This document shows positions 34,283 through 44,430 of a stretch of 64,000 bases of DNA, one piece after another. Both the position numbers and the translations under genes were made by a program. How positions within the stretch are numbered: the first letter of the stretch is position 1; the number at the start of each line of letters is the position of its first letter. The stretch spans positions 1 to 64,000 of the forward strand of contig JABFGB010000022.1 of assembly GCA_013112715.1 (NCBI GenBank). The letters run 5' to 3'. The stretch comes from Chloroflexota bacterium. Lineage in GTDB: Bacteria > Chloroflexota > Anaerolineae > Aggregatilineales > J027. The notes under the pieces are model-generated. The model ran no database searches. It was given only the letters and a program-made list of their open reading frames with translations, and was not told the origin of the DNA.

Positions 34283-36883
34283 TTAATCATTTGGATTATT
34301 GAGAATGCTGGTGCAGTCAAAATTGCCTTCATTGGCCCGTTGCAAGTAGGGCGCAAATTCATCACTCAGGTCGCTTTGGGTGATGACGGCTACATCGGCA
34401 AGAGCGTCCGGCAAACGATCTATTTTTCGTCGTACATCAGCCCGTAGCAAATAAAGCGCAATAAAACTCGGATCACGTTCGATGGCTTGGCTGTAAGCGG
34501 TTTCGGCGTCTTCATATTGTCCCAAATTGCAATAGGCCAAGCCCCGTACCATATAGACTTCAGCAAGGTCAGGGTCAATACTGATGGCTTGGTCGGTATC
34601 GGTGATCACGGTATTAAATTGGCCTAAAAACAGATTACCAGCAGCCGAATTAAACCATGTGTAGACCAAATCAGCATCCCGACCATAAACGGCTTGCAGA
34701 ATGCGATTTGAAAAAGTGGGGTCAGGAAATTGACGAGCGATGGTTTCGTTTGCGGCTATCGCATCTTCAATTCGACCTTCCCGCAGCGACACTAGAACCT
34801 GCACAATATAGGGGAAATTGGTGGTTGGCGTTTCTGTTTGAGCGATGGACTCGTCGCTGGCCTGTTTCGCCTCCGTATAGTTGCCTTCAAAGTAGAGTGA
34901 AATGCTTTCTAGGGCAAGTGGAAACCAATCTCCCGGACGAAGTTCAGCCGCGTACTGATAAGCTGTACTCGCGTCGGTCAACTCATCAGCAAAAACGGCT
35001 TGGAGTCCTTTTAAGACATAGGGTGTGGCCCACCGATCTAGACCCTGCCGTTCGGCCAATAACAGGGCGGTATTCACATCTTCTCTGGCTTCAACCCGAT
35101 TCCCTGTGCGTTGGCGTAGCGTGCTGCGAGCCGCATACAAAATAGGGCTACGTTCGGCCTCAATGGCGCGGTTGATGGCCTCAAGTGCCACATCTGGTTG
35201 ACGGAAGGATGTTAGATAGCGATAGTAGTCGGCGGCGATGCTGGTGCCAATGATGGTGGCGGTATCTATCGGGCCGATTTCATCCGCGATTGCCAGCGTA
35301 ACAGCAGTTTCATAAACATTGCCCTCAGCAAACTGCAAAATGCCACAGGCCGAAATAATGATCGGGGCGATGGATTGGCGACGTTCGTTGTTGAGTTCAA
35401 TCCGGACATTGGTCAGCTTGGCAAGGGCATCGGGGGTAAGCTGAAGATTGCTAAATCCATTTGACGCATCCGCCACCCCCAATTGGATTTCGAGTTGAAT
35501 GAGGTCGTTGGTGTAGTTCCCCCAGACAATTAAGGGGGCATTGTTTAATAAGGCTGCTTCTTGGGCCGCTTCGGTTGTGGTAATGACACGCGGATAGGCC
35601 CGGACTCGGATATTGGAAAACACGACATCGCGTTCTAATTTTTGCTGCAAGTCGTCCACAATAAAACGCGCGACATCCCGTTCGTCTCCACCTGTATGCT
35701 CCAAATCCGCCACCAGCACCAATACCTCACCCTCCGCAACCGGGTCAATTTTGATCGGCCCTTTGGGTGTATCGCTTGTATCAGATGATTTATCATCATT
35801 GCCTTGTGTCAGCACGAACAAAGCCCCGCCGATGATTACCACCCCAAGCAATACCGCTCCGAAGATGGCCCATATCGGAAGACGGCGGGTTGATTTTTCG
35901 ACGGGCGCGGCAACGGCGGTTTGACTAGAGGGGGTGCTCAAGATGGGATTCATAATCTGTACGTTGATTTCGGGGAAAGCAGCCGAGGTGGGTGTTCTAA
36001 AGCGCGATTCCTCGGAAGTAGGAATGGGTTTAGTGGCTGGCCCACTCTGCGAACTAGAGAGTTTAATCCCGGACATCATGGCTTCGAGTTCCGCACCAAC
36101 CTGCCGCACGCTGGGGATACGATTGTCGGGGTCTTTCTCTAACATCCGCCGAATTAAATTTGCCAATGCTTCGGGTACATCGGATCGTAGGCCCTGTAAA
36201 TCGGGAGCAGGTTTCTGCATAATGGCGAAGAGGAGTGCGGCTTGGGACTCTTCATTAAAAGGCCGCCGACCTGCCAACATCTCATACAACATCACACCAA
36301 AAGCCCAAATGTCGCTGCGGGCATCCAACTGATGACCAGAGATAGCTTCGGGGCTAAGATAAGCGGATGTCCCCATGACCATACCTGTCTGGGTAAGTTC
36401 ACTACCCGCCTGCCATGCAAGGCCAAAATCGGTCAGGCGCGGTGTGCCATCTTCGGCAATCAGCACATTGGCGGGTTTGAGGTCGCGGTGGACGATATTT
36501 AAACGATGGGCACGAGTGAGGGCGTCGGCGAGATCGAGGGCGATTTCCATAACCCGCTTGATGAGTAGTTGGGGCTGTTCCAATAACAAATCGCGCAGCG
36601 TGCCACCTCCCACGTATTCCATCACAATATAATGGCGGCCTTCTTCTTGGGCCATTTTAATGACTTTAACAATGTTGGGGTGGTTGAGTTTTGCCAGCAG
36701 TTCACCCTCACGGGCAAACCTCTGTAACTGGTCAGGGTCTTGGGCAACAATTTCCGGCTTTAACACTTTGATGGCGACGGGCTGTTCGGTGGTGCGATCC
36801 ATGCCTCGATAGACATCCCCCATGCCGCCGCCTGCTAGAAAACTCCCCATTTCAAACCGATTGGCAATAACCTGCTGGCTCAT
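34283..36883 (-). CDS. Membrane Ser/Thr protein kinase with TPR sensor region
   Basis: A Hanks-type kinase of 866 residues. The kinase domain (about 10-268) has the glycine loop AGGGMGDVY, Lys39 in VAIKVLK, the catalytic loop HRDLKPANV (132-140), DFG (152-154) and the SPEA segment. A juxtamembrane linker leads to one membrane helix (about 335-359). The outer part has a receptor-like beta/alpha region, then TPR repeats at about 580-850 (for example AEVYMVRGLAYCNLGQYEDAETAYSQAI). PASTA repeats are absent. Partners are not evident; the next gene is the DsbA-like lipoprotein. Confidence 0.92.
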   Translation of the reverse strand: MSQQVIANRFEMGSFLAGGGMGDVYRGMDRTTEQPVAIKVLKPEIVAQDPDQLQRFAREGELLAKLNHPNIVKVIKMAQEEGRHYIVMEYVGGGTLRDLLLEQPQLLIKRVMEIALDLADALTRAHRLNIVHRDLKPANVLIAEDGTPRLTDFGLAWQAGSELTQTGMVMGTSAYLSPEAISGHQLDARSDIWAFGVMLYEMLAGRRPFNEESQAALLFAIMQKPAPDLQGLRSDVPEALANLIRRMLEKDPDNRIPSVRQVGAELEAMMSGIKLSSSQSGPATKPIPTSEESRFRTPTSAAFPEINVQIMNPILSTPSSQTAVAAPVEKSTRRLPIWAIFGAVLLGVVIIGGALFVLTQGNDDKSSDTSDTPKGPIKIDPVAEGEVLVLVADLEHTGGDERDVARFIVDDLQQKLERDVVFSNIRVRAYPRVITTTEAAQEAALLNNAPLIVWGNYTNDLIQLEIQLGVADASNGFSNLQLTPDALAKLTNVRIELNNERRQSIAPIIISACGILQFAEGNVYETAVTLAIADEIGPIDTATIIGTSIAADYYRYLTSFRQPDVALEAINRAIEAERSPILYAARSTLRQRTGNRVEAREDVNTALLLAERQGLDRWATPYVLKGLQAVFADELTDASTAYQYAAELRPGDWFPLALESISLYFEGNYTEAKQASDESIAQTETPTTNFPYIVQVLVSLREGRIEDAIAANETIARQFPDPTFSNRILQAVYGRDADLVYTWFNSAAGNLFLGQFNTVITDTDQAISIDPDLAEVYMVRGLAYCNLGQYEDAETAYSQAIERDPSFIALYLLRADVRRKIDRLPDALADVAVITQSDLSDEFAPYLQRANEGNFDCTSILNNPND

Positions 36884-36922
36884 TACTTATACCCCCACAC
36901 GTACTTCGATAATTACGCAGGC

Positions 36923-36931
36923 ATTGTAGCA
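36923..36931 (-). promoter_or_regulatory. Extended -10 promoter of the kinase gene
   Basis: Minus-strand TGC-TACAAT (36923-36931), 39 bases before the kinase start. The -35 position reads TTCCCC, a weak match. Confidence 0.5.
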
Positions 36932-36963
36932 TGAGGCATCAAAATGGGGAATTTCAGCGAATA

Positions 36964-38298
36964 TCAATCCACCTTTTTCTTGCGCGTGCCGTCGGGTTTG
37001 ACCTTTAGCAGCAAATCTTTGACATCCACAATTTGTACAGGTTCACCTTTAGCAATCGCTACCCCGTCATTGGACTCCGCCTTCCAAAGTTCGCCGTTGA
37101 TAAACACCATCCCGTGCGGTTCGAGGGCGACTCGCACCTCACCAACCTGTCCAATCATATGCGACATTCCCAATAGTGGGGTTTGGTTGCGGACGCGCAT
37201 CACAAAATAGACCGAGATAATGCCCAGCGCAGCAACCAACGCGCTTTGCCCAATCAAAATAGGAATCGAGATTTTGCCAAACTGCCGTACATCATCATTG
37301 TTAAAGAGAATCAACCCTCCGACAGCAATCGAAATGGCGGCGGCAGTGGAGAGCGCACCAAACGAGTGCGGGGTGATAATTTCAACTACCAGCAGGGCAA
37401 AAGCTAACCCTACAAAGATGAGGCCGAGCCAATTGATGGGCAGGACGCCTAAGCCATACAGCGAGAGTAGAAGACAAGCCGCGCCAATGGTACCCGCTGC
37501 CCAACCCCCCGGCGCACGCATTTCCAAAATGACCAAAATGACCCCCAAACTGAGGAGGGTAAATACAATGGTGGGGTCGGTCAAAATCAGCAACAGGCGT
37601 TCAATGAGACTCATATGCAGGGTGCGGATGGGCAGACCTGTTAACTCAAGGGTGACAGATTCGCCGCGTACATCCGCGACGGTTGTACCATCCATTTGGG
37701 CAATTAAATCGCGGTTGTCGGTAGCAATATAGTCAATCAGGCCAACTTGTAGGGCTTCATCGGCTGACACGGCTTCGGCATCGGTGATAGTGCGCTCGGC
37801 TAAATCAACGGCTTGAGGGCCACGTCGCTCTGCTAAGGTACGGGCCATCGCGGTCAGCACCTCTTTTACCTTACGATCCGCCGTTTCGTTGAGGTCGCTG
37901 GCATCGCTGTTGATTGGACTTGCGGCCCCAATAACCGTTTCAGGTGCCATCGCTGCAATATGACCCGCTAGGGTAATGAGTGTGCCTGCCGAAGCTGCCA
38001 TCGCCCCACGCGGCGCGACATACACCACAACGGGTACTCGGGCGCCACGCAGGTTTTTTACGATGTCTTCCATGGTCGAAACGCTGCCACCGGGGGTATC
38101 CAAGCGGATGATGACCAGCGTCGCGCCATCCTCTTCCGCCTTTCCCAAGCCGCGTTCGATATAATCTTGCATGGCAGGGACAATCGGGCCGTCAGCCTCC
38201 AAGATCAAAATATGGGCTTCATCGGCCTGTACATTCGCCGGAACCAAAAACGACCCTAACAGCATCAACAAAATGACCAACAATAGACGACGGGCCAT
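36964..38298 (-). CDS. nfeD: NfeD family protein, long form with ClpP-like serine protease domain
   Basis: A membrane protein of 444 residues. A signal peptide (to about 25) is followed by a ClpP/SppA-like protease domain: IIRLDTPGGSVSTMEDIVKNL, then PRGAMAASAGTLITLAGHIAAM with the candidate nucleophile Ser and the Lys-containing helix region later. Four or so membrane helices lie at about 230-350. The C-terminal OB-like NfeD domain (from about 370: GMSHMIGQVGEVRVAL) ends at DLLLKVKPDG. In the family this form clips partner proteins such as stomatins. No stomatin gene lies beside it in this window. Confidence 0.9.
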   Translation of the reverse strand: MARRLLLVILLMLLGSFLVPANVQADEAHILILEADGPIVPAMQDYIERGLGKAEEDGATLVIIRLDTPGGSVSTMEDIVKNLRGARVPVVVYVAPRGAMAASAGTLITLAGHIAAMAPETVIGAASPINSDASDLNETADRKVKEVLTAMARTLAERRGPQAVDLAERTITDAEAVSADEALQVGLIDYIATDNRDLIAQMDGTTVADVRGESVTLELTGLPIRTLHMSLIERLLLILTDPTIVFTLLSLGVILVILEMRAPGGWAAGTIGAACLLLSLYGLGVLPINWLGLIFVGLAFALLVVEIITPHSFGALSTAAAISIAVGGLILFNNDDVRQFGKISIPILIGQSALVAALGIISVYFVMRVRNQTPLLGMSHMIGQVGEVRVALEPHGMVFINGELWKAESNDGVAIAKGEPVQIVDVKDLLLKVKPDGTRKKKVD

Positions 38299-38384
38299 AT
38301 CCTACCCACATCCTTTCCCTATATAATTCCCCTATCTATAATGGTAAACCCAAAGTTCGCGCTTCACTCCCCCCAGATTTGGGG

Positions 38385-38390
38385 TAGAAT
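38385..38390 (+). promoter_or_regulatory. Possible -10 box giving a near-leaderless mRNA
   Basis: TAGAAT (38385-38390) ends 8 bases before the ATG of the next gene, and no Shine-Dalgarno sequence is present. If used, the mRNA would begin within a few bases of the ATG. The -35 region is weak. Confidence 0.3.
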
Positions 38391-38398
38391 CCAACACT

Positions 38399-39142
38399 AT
38401 GCCAACACCGTTTATGCACATGGTCGCCTCTCAGCGGCTCGTCAACGACCCCCAATTCTCCCATGCTGATTTTGTTCAGGCGCATTGGGGTGAATTTTTG
38501 CTTGGTTGCATCTCCCCCGACGCGCATCATAGGGGCAACCTCACCCGCGAGGATACGCACTTTTTCGCCTATCGTCCCAAAGTCGAACCCCATGCGGTTC
38601 CCGCCATGCTGACCGCCCATCCTAACCTGACCAATGGCGCAGTTAAGGATGAAGCCCAACGCGCATTTGTGGCAGGCTATCTGAGCCATTTGGAAATGGA
38701 CGAGGTGTGGTGTGAGGATATGTTGTTTCCTGAATTTATTTATGGGAAATGGCCCTCACGCGAAACCAGCCATTTTATGCTGCATGTGTTGTTAGGATGG
38801 ATGGATGCCCGTGATTATTTGGGATTGGGCCTCTCCCATCAATCGGCATTAGCGGGGGCAACCCCTAAGCATTGGCTGAATTTTTTCCCCGATGAAGCCC
38901 TAATTGCGTGGCGAGATGTGGTAGCTAGTCAAATTCAGCCCGTCGGGACAAGCCAGACCGTCGAAATTTTGGGTAAGCGTATCCCACAGGGAATAGACGG
39001 CCTGCATACGATTCTCCAATCCCCAGAGCGCCTTGCGGCTGAATTGTGGGTACAAATTACACCGGAAAAGATGGCTGCCGTTGAAGCAACGATGTATGAG
39101 CGGATGCGGCAGGCTGTGACGGATTATTTAGGTGCAGAGTAA
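38399..39142 (+). CDS. Zinc-dependent phospholipase C-like protein
   Basis: A 247-residue protein. It matches the zinc-dependent phospholipase C family: MPTPFMHMVASQRL, FLLGCISPDAHHRGN, a string of His and Asp residues (DTHFF), and FVAGYLSHLEMDEVWCED, which resemble the metal ligands of the all-helical fold. No signal peptide is visible, so it is probably cytoplasmic, unlike secreted members. Start ATG lacks a ribosome binding site. Activity on phospholipids is inferred from family only. Confidence 0.7.
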   Translation: MPTPFMHMVASQRLVNDPQFSHADFVQAHWGEFLLGCISPDAHHRGNLTREDTHFFAYRPKVEPHAVPAMLTAHPNLTNGAVKDEAQRAFVAGYLSHLEMDEVWCEDMLFPEFIYGKWPSRETSHFMLHVLLGWMDARDYLGLGLSHQSALAGATPKHWLNFFPDEALIAWRDVVASQIQPVGTSQTVEILGKRIPQGIDGLHTILQSPERLAAELWVQITPEKMAAVEATMYERMRQAVTDYLGAE

Positions 39143-39154
39143 GGGAAAGATAAG

Positions 39155-40165
39155 ATGCACATTCTTGTAACAGGCGGGGCGGGATATATTGGGTCAACCA
39201 CCGCCGCGCATTTTATGCAGGCCGGACATCGCGTGACCATTTATGACAACCTTTCGCGTGGGCATCGCGCTGCTATTCCCGAAGGGGCGGAATTCATACG
39301 GGGAGATATTGGAGATCACGGCGCGTTGTCAGTGCTGTTCCAATCGCATAAATTTGATGCTGTCGCCCATTTTGCTGCATTTATTGAAGCGGGCGAGTCA
39401 ATGGAGAAACCGGGCAAGTATTTCCGCAATAACGTGGTTAATTCGCAGGCGTTGTTGGATGCTATGAATGACAATGGGGTTAAACGTCTGGTGTTTTCCT
39501 CAACAGCGGCGGTTTATGCCAGCAAAAACGCCACCCTGAATGAAGAAGACCCACTGGGGCCAAGCAATGTCTATGGTCATACCAAACTGATGATTGAAGA
39601 AATGATTCATTGGTATGCACGGCAAGCGGGCCTAAAATATGCAGCCCTGCGCTATTTTAATGCTTGTGGTTCGATGGTGGACAGCACTGGCAAGTCTATT
39701 CGCGGCGAGGCCCACCAGCCCGAAACCCATCTGATCCCTTTGACGCTGCAAGTACCACTCGGTCAGCGCAGTGAGATCAAGATTTACGGCGACGACTATC
39801 CAACCCAAGATGGGACATGCATCCGCGATTATGTCCATGTCGAAGATTTGGCCTCAGCGCATGTCTTGGCCCTTGAAGCAATTGATGAACGCGGTGAAAT
39901 GACCTATAACCTCGGCAATGGGCGGGGGTATAGCGTCAAAGAAGTCATTGACGTGGCTCGCAAAGTGACCGGACATGAAATCCCAGCACAGGTGGTAGAC
40001 CGCCGTCCGGGGGATGGGGCGGTTTTGGTAGCCTCATCGGAACGTATCAATGATGAACTCGGTTGGCAGCCACGCCGCCCGACATTGGAAGCGATTATTG
40101 AAACAGCATGGGCATGGCATCAGGCGCACCCACATGGATATGCGGAAGGTGATGGCAACGCCTAA
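39155..40165 (+). CDS. galE: UDP-glucose 4-epimerase
   Basis: Interconverts UDP-glucose and UDP-galactose. It has the Rossmann NAD motif TGGAGYIG (7-14), DNLSRGH, the AAFIEAGESMEKPGKYFRNN segment, the catalytic Ser-Ser-Thr region FSSTAAVYA, and Tyr-x3-Lys in YGHTK. GDDYPTQDGTCIRDYVHVEDLA is the usual substrate-binding loop. Length 336 is standard. It sits before two membrane glycosyltransferases and a GT4 enzyme, so it probably supplies nucleotide sugar for surface glycans. Its end overlaps the start of the next gene. Confidence 0.92.
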   Translation: MHILVTGGAGYIGSTTAAHFMQAGHRVTIYDNLSRGHRAAIPEGAEFIRGDIGDHGALSVLFQSHKFDAVAHFAAFIEAGESMEKPGKYFRNNVVNSQALLDAMNDNGVKRLVFSSTAAVYASKNATLNEEDPLGPSNVYGHTKLMIEEMIHWYARQAGLKYAALRYFNACGSMVDSTGKSIRGEAHQPETHLIPLTLQVPLGQRSEIKIYGDDYPTQDGTCIRDYVHVEDLASAHVLALEAIDERGEMTYNLGNGRGYSVKEVIDVARKVTGHEIPAQVVDRRPGDGAVLVASSERINDELGWQPRRPTLEAIIETAWAWHQAHPHGYAEGDGNA

Positions 40166-42125
40166 TTCGCCTAATTGGGAACGTCTGATTTTGCTGACGA
40201 TTTTGGTCGTCGGCTTTGTTTTGCGTTTTCAACACTTCGGTGCCATCGAGGTCAATCTCGATCAGGTCTATCCGATCTGGCAGGCGCTCGATACGCTGGA
40301 TAATGGACATTTTCCACTGGCAGGGCAGGGGACATCGGTGTTATTCGCCAATCCCCCTCTGACGGGCTACATTTTTCTCCCCCTGATGGCGCTCACCCGC
40401 CAATTTATGATGGTCTATGTATTGACTATCAGCCTTAACAGCCTTGCCATATATTTTGCCTATCGGGGTCTCAAGCGGCTAATGAATTCACAGGCGGCGC
40501 TGATTGGCACGGCCCTTTTTGCGGCGAATGCGTGGATTATCGAGGACAGCCGACGCACATGGGTGCAGTGCCTGATGCCATTTTTCACCTGCTTGATCTT
40601 TTGGGCATTGGTCGCGGTCATCACCCGCACTACCTCCCGGCCCGGTCAAAAAACATTGATTGCGCTGGTCGGCCTTGCGATTTTCGCCAATACCTATTTG
40701 CTGTCTTATGCCCTTGTCGCTCCGGTGAGTTTATTGATTTTGATTTATTGGCGGCGTATTCCCAAAAAAACACTGCTGGTGGGTGGAGTGATTTTTGTAG
40801 CCCTGTTTGGGTTATATGTTATCGGATTGGCGCGTCAGTGGGACGATACCAAGACCCGTACCGAGTCGTTCACGGGGGGCAATTCCAGCCTGTCTGATGA
40901 AGCCCTTAGTCATGCGCTCCGACAGGTGACAGGGTGGGAATATCCGGCGGCGCGGGGGGTCTATGCTCCGGCGCGGGATGCCGTTATGCGTTATGACATC
41001 ACCAATGTCGTCCATTATGTTTTCACGGCGATATTGCTGGCGGGGGTGGCACGCGCCCTCTATTTTCTCGTCAAACGCCGTCATACGCCCGAACAAGACA
41101 CAGCCGTGATCTTGCTGCTCTGGTTTTGGCTGCCTGTTTTGATGATGACCTATGTCTCCAAATCGGTGCATCCCCACTATTTGCTGCTGACCCTTCCAGC
41201 GGGGCATGGCTTAGTCGGTTGGGCCTTAGCGCCGCTGTTTCAACCGACCCCCTCTCCAAAATTAGCGGGCGTGAAATTCAGGGTCATCGCTCAATATGCT
41301 GCCGTTACAGGGGTCATTTTTACGATGGGCCTGAATGGACTCAATACCATTCGTTATGGTCAAGAGATCGCCACATACCCCGGCAGTCGCATCCCATGGA
41401 CCCTGCCGATTGATGCCGCAATGAAATTGGGGGCGGGCATTCGTGAAAATTATCAAGAGGACATGGTGGTTTATACCCAAATCGGCGAATGGCCTTCAAT
41501 GGCGATGTCAGGGGAAACGTTTCCGGCGGTCTATAATTTCTTGATTCACGATGCAGTGGTTATTCCTAAAGGCGGCGGGTTATATATCAAATTTCATGGC
41601 CCGACCCAGCCGATTGATCCACCCGCGCATGGTCAGGTAGTGGACATCCCGATTCACTTGGATGATGGCACACGCATTAGCCTATGGGAGTTGCGGCAAG
41701 ATTTTACGCCGCGCAACCCAGCCGATATTCCGTCCGATGTAGGGATTCGCTTTATTGGGTGGTGGTTGCTTGACCCACTGCGCCCCGGTCAAACATCAAC
41801 CCTGCGGGTGTATTGGCAGATAGATGGCCTTGCGCCGGAACGGGGGGGATGGAATTTCGCGCCCTATGCCCACGTTTTGGATAACCAGCGACAGGTGCGG
41901 TATATCGCGGATGGGGCATATATTCCCGCGCTAACATGGCGGGTGGGGGATTGGATGATTTATGATCTCAAACTGCAAGTTCCAGCCGATATTCAAGAAC
42001 CGATAACTGTGCTGACCGGATTTTATGACAGCCCACGCGGGGTCAATGCGATTTTTCATTATCCCGATGCTAGTGGGCAAATACAGTTTACAGCCGATCT
42101 GATTTTGTTCACCACCGAGCCGTAA
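40134..42125 (+). CDS. GT-C membrane glycosyltransferase (PMT/ArnT-like) with C-terminal beta domain
   Basis: A polytopic protein of about 663 residues. Ten or more hydrophobic segments lie in the first two thirds (for example RLILLTILVVGFVL). The first outer loop (VNLDQVYPIWQALD) holds acidic residues as in dolichol-phosphate-mannose-type transferases. The C-terminal 150 residues are a soluble beta-rich domain (LRVYWQIDGLAP, YAHVLDNQRQVRYIADGAY) shared with the next gene. The start is uncertain: ATG 40134 has AGG at fair spacing, while 40140 and 40152 are alternatives. It overlaps the galE end, so the genes are coupled. Confidence 0.72.
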   Translation: MDMRKVMATPNSPNWERLILLTILVVGFVLRFQHFGAIEVNLDQVYPIWQALDTLDNGHFPLAGQGTSVLFANPPLTGYIFLPLMALTRQFMMVYVLTISLNSLAIYFAYRGLKRLMNSQAALIGTALFAANAWIIEDSRRTWVQCLMPFFTCLIFWALVAVITRTTSRPGQKTLIALVGLAIFANTYLLSYALVAPVSLLILIYWRRIPKKTLLVGGVIFVALFGLYVIGLARQWDDTKTRTESFTGGNSSLSDEALSHALRQVTGWEYPAARGVYAPARDAVMRYDITNVVHYVFTAILLAGVARALYFLVKRRHTPEQDTAVILLLWFWLPVLMMTYVSKSVHPHYLLLTLPAGHGLVGWALAPLFQPTPSPKLAGVKFRVIAQYAAVTGVIFTMGLNGLNTIRYGQEIATYPGSRIPWTLPIDAAMKLGAGIRENYQEDMVVYTQIGEWPSMAMSGETFPAVYNFLIHDAVVIPKGGGLYIKFHGPTQPIDPPAHGQVVDIPIHLDDGTRISLWELRQDFTPRNPADIPSDVGIRFIGWWLLDPLRPGQTSTLRVYWQIDGLAPERGGWNFAPYAHVLDNQRQVRYIADGAYIPALTWRVGDWMIYDLKLQVPADIQEPITVLTGFYDSPRGVNAIFHYPDASGQIQFTADLILFTTEP

Positions 42126-42128
42126 ATC

Positions 42129-44429
42129 ATGCCTAGCTTGCTTGACACCCTCCGCAAACATCTGCCACTCATCGTTTTGTTGGGGGTGTTTTTGTTGGTC
42201 GTGCGGCTGTACGGGTGGGCCATTACGCCGTTTGAAGGCCCAGACGAACCCTCACATTTCGCCTATATCCTGAAAGTGCGCGAGACAGGTGAACTCCCCG
42301 ACCCTGATGCTGACTTCGACACTACCATTGCTCAACAGGTTAGCCAAGCCCCTTTGTATTATGTTTCGGCGGCGCTGTTTAGCCATCTGCGTGATTTGGG
42401 CCTACTCGATGCGGAGGCCAAAGGCAACCCTTGGCGCGGTTATCCTGCTCCCGAAACCAGCCGGGATAATCGTAATTTTTACCTGATGTCGAAAAATCAT
42501 GTGCTGACCAAGGGAGAGCAGGATTTAGCCGATGCCCTGCAATGGACACGCCTTTTATCCGCTGTGTACGGCATGGTGGCGGTGGCGGGGGTCTATTGGG
42601 CTGGGGTGGCGTTATGGCCTCATCAGCGCGGGTGGGCATTATTGGCGGCGATGGGATTGGCCTTTAATCCCCAAGCCCTACACGGGTTCGCGGTGGTCAG
42701 CAATGATGTCGGCGCGATGGCATTTGGGTCATGGGTGTTGGCAGGAGCGCTGCATTTATTACGCGATTGGCAAAATCGGCGCTGGTTGATTGGTACAGGG
42801 TTGTGTATGGGATTGGCGGCCCTCTCTAAAACCAGTGGATTATCCCTGTGGCTTGTTCCGATGGTCGCGCTTGGTTTAGGGTGGTTGCAAAATCGTGTCC
42901 ACAAACATTCTGCTCCTCTCTCCCGATTATTCATTGGATGGCTGATTTTATGGGGTCTTGCCTCCATCATTGGTGGATGGTGGTACGTGCGCGGAGCGAT
43001 TTTGTTTGATGACCCCTTTGGCACACAGCCACATATCAACATGCCTTGGGGGATTCAAGAACACCCCTCCATGCTGGAAAGGTGGCCCGAATTTCGTGAC
43101 CGCATCCCGGAGTTGACGCGGGAACTTTGGGCGCGATTTGGGTGGCGCTCGGTGTTTATCAAAGGTTGGGGATATGTGCTGCCAATTGGGTTGGCGGTGG
43201 TTGGAGTATTGGGGTGGATAAAAGCTCTATTCAGAGACACGATTAGGAAAAATATTATCTCCAATAAACCTCCCCAGTCCATTTCAGTGGACTTTGCAAG
43301 GATAGCCGTAGAATTTATTCTACGGGTAAAAGTCGAAATTATACTTCTCCTCATCCTCACCCTCGGCATCTTCTCCCTGCTGCAATGGTCAACCATCAGT
43401 CATGTCGTGCCGGGGCGATTATTGCTGCCCTACTATCCAGCTTTTGTACTGTTATTGGTGATGGGCCTGCACCAATTTCCCAGAACACGGGTGTGGGTAG
43501 CAGGTGCTTTAGGTGGGTTGGCGGTGGTTATCGCCCCAACCACCATTTATCCTGCCTTTGGACGCCCTCCGTTGACCGAAAATCCGCCCGAAAATTTGAT
43601 GGGTGAGACGTTGGATTATGGTCAAGTCGATTTTCTAGGTTTTAAGGTGGATGATACACGTATCCACATAGGCGATTTGCGTGAATTTACCTTGTGCTGG
43701 CGGGCCGAAGATGCCAGCGAAAAAATCCCAATACCCTACGCCTTTGCCCTGCATGTCATTGGGCCGGATGATGAAGTCGTAGGGCGGCGCGAATCGTATC
43801 CCGGCTTGGGCAACTATACCTTGTGGGAACCGGGCAAATCGTTTTGTGATACGTTTGGCTTGCCGATTGGCGGGAATCTTAAAATCGGGCAGATTTATCG
43901 GCTGTCCTTGACCCTGCTCCAATTTGAAACAGGCAACCGTTTGCCGAATTATGCCTCGGATGGCAGCGAATTGTTTACCACCTATATCGGCTCATTGATC
44001 TCCCCCGCCGCGAAAATTGACCCGGCTGAATTGGACGCCGCGCGCTTCCGATTTGAGGGCATATCATTGGTAAGGTATGCGGTCAGCCATGACGCCGACC
44101 ATCTGCAATTATCCCTGACATGGGGCACACGCAGCCGCCCCGCCAATACCTATAAGTTGTTTGTGCATATCGAGGATACCAATGGTCAGCAGGTGGCCCA
44201 GCTTGATCCCTTAGCAGGTGGGGAGCAATATCCGACATGGGCATGGGACGCCGGGGAGCGCATTCCTGATGTGATTACCCTGCCATTAACAGGCTTGCCA
44301 GCCGGGACATATCAAGTCAAGATGGGGCTGTATCAAGCCGAAAGTTTTACACGATTACATGCGACGGATGCTGCTGGTAATGCCTTGCTGGACGACACGG
44401 TTATTTTAGACACCTTTAGGATTGAATAG
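42129..44429 (+). CDS. GT-C/DUF2142-like membrane glycosyltransferase with C-terminal beta domain
   Basis: A 766-residue polytopic protein. After a first helix comes the loop motif FEGPDEPSHFAYILKVRETGELP, typical of a large group of bacterial membrane glycosyltransferases (DUF2142/PMT-like). About ten helices follow, including the FGWRSVFIKGWGYVLP segment. From about residue 500 it has two beta-sandwich-like units (FTLCWRAEDASE, YAFALHVIGPDDEV, YPGLGNYTLW, then LFVHIEDTNGQ). It starts 3 bases after the previous gene stop. It probably transfers sugar from a lipid carrier to outside acceptors; the acceptor is unknown. Confidence 0.78.
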   Translation: MPSLLDTLRKHLPLIVLLGVFLLVVRLYGWAITPFEGPDEPSHFAYILKVRETGELPDPDADFDTTIAQQVSQAPLYYVSAALFSHLRDLGLLDAEAKGNPWRGYPAPETSRDNRNFYLMSKNHVLTKGEQDLADALQWTRLLSAVYGMVAVAGVYWAGVALWPHQRGWALLAAMGLAFNPQALHGFAVVSNDVGAMAFGSWVLAGALHLLRDWQNRRWLIGTGLCMGLAALSKTSGLSLWLVPMVALGLGWLQNRVHKHSAPLSRLFIGWLILWGLASIIGGWWYVRGAILFDDPFGTQPHINMPWGIQEHPSMLERWPEFRDRIPELTRELWARFGWRSVFIKGWGYVLPIGLAVVGVLGWIKALFRDTIRKNIISNKPPQSISVDFARIAVEFILRVKVEIILLLILTLGIFSLLQWSTISHVVPGRLLLPYYPAFVLLLVMGLHQFPRTRVWVAGALGGLAVVIAPTTIYPAFGRPPLTENPPENLMGETLDYGQVDFLGFKVDDTRIHIGDLREFTLCWRAEDASEKIPIPYAFALHVIGPDDEVVGRRESYPGLGNYTLWEPGKSFCDTFGLPIGGNLKIGQIYRLSLTLLQFETGNRLPNYASDGSELFTTYIGSLISPAAKIDPAELDAARFRFEGISLVRYAVSHDADHLQLSLTWGTRSRPANTYKLFVHIEDTNGQQVAQLDPLAGGEQYPTWAWDAGERIPDVITLPLTGLPAGTYQVKMGLYQAESFTRLHATDAAGNALLDDTVILDTFRIE

Positions 44430-44430
44430 G

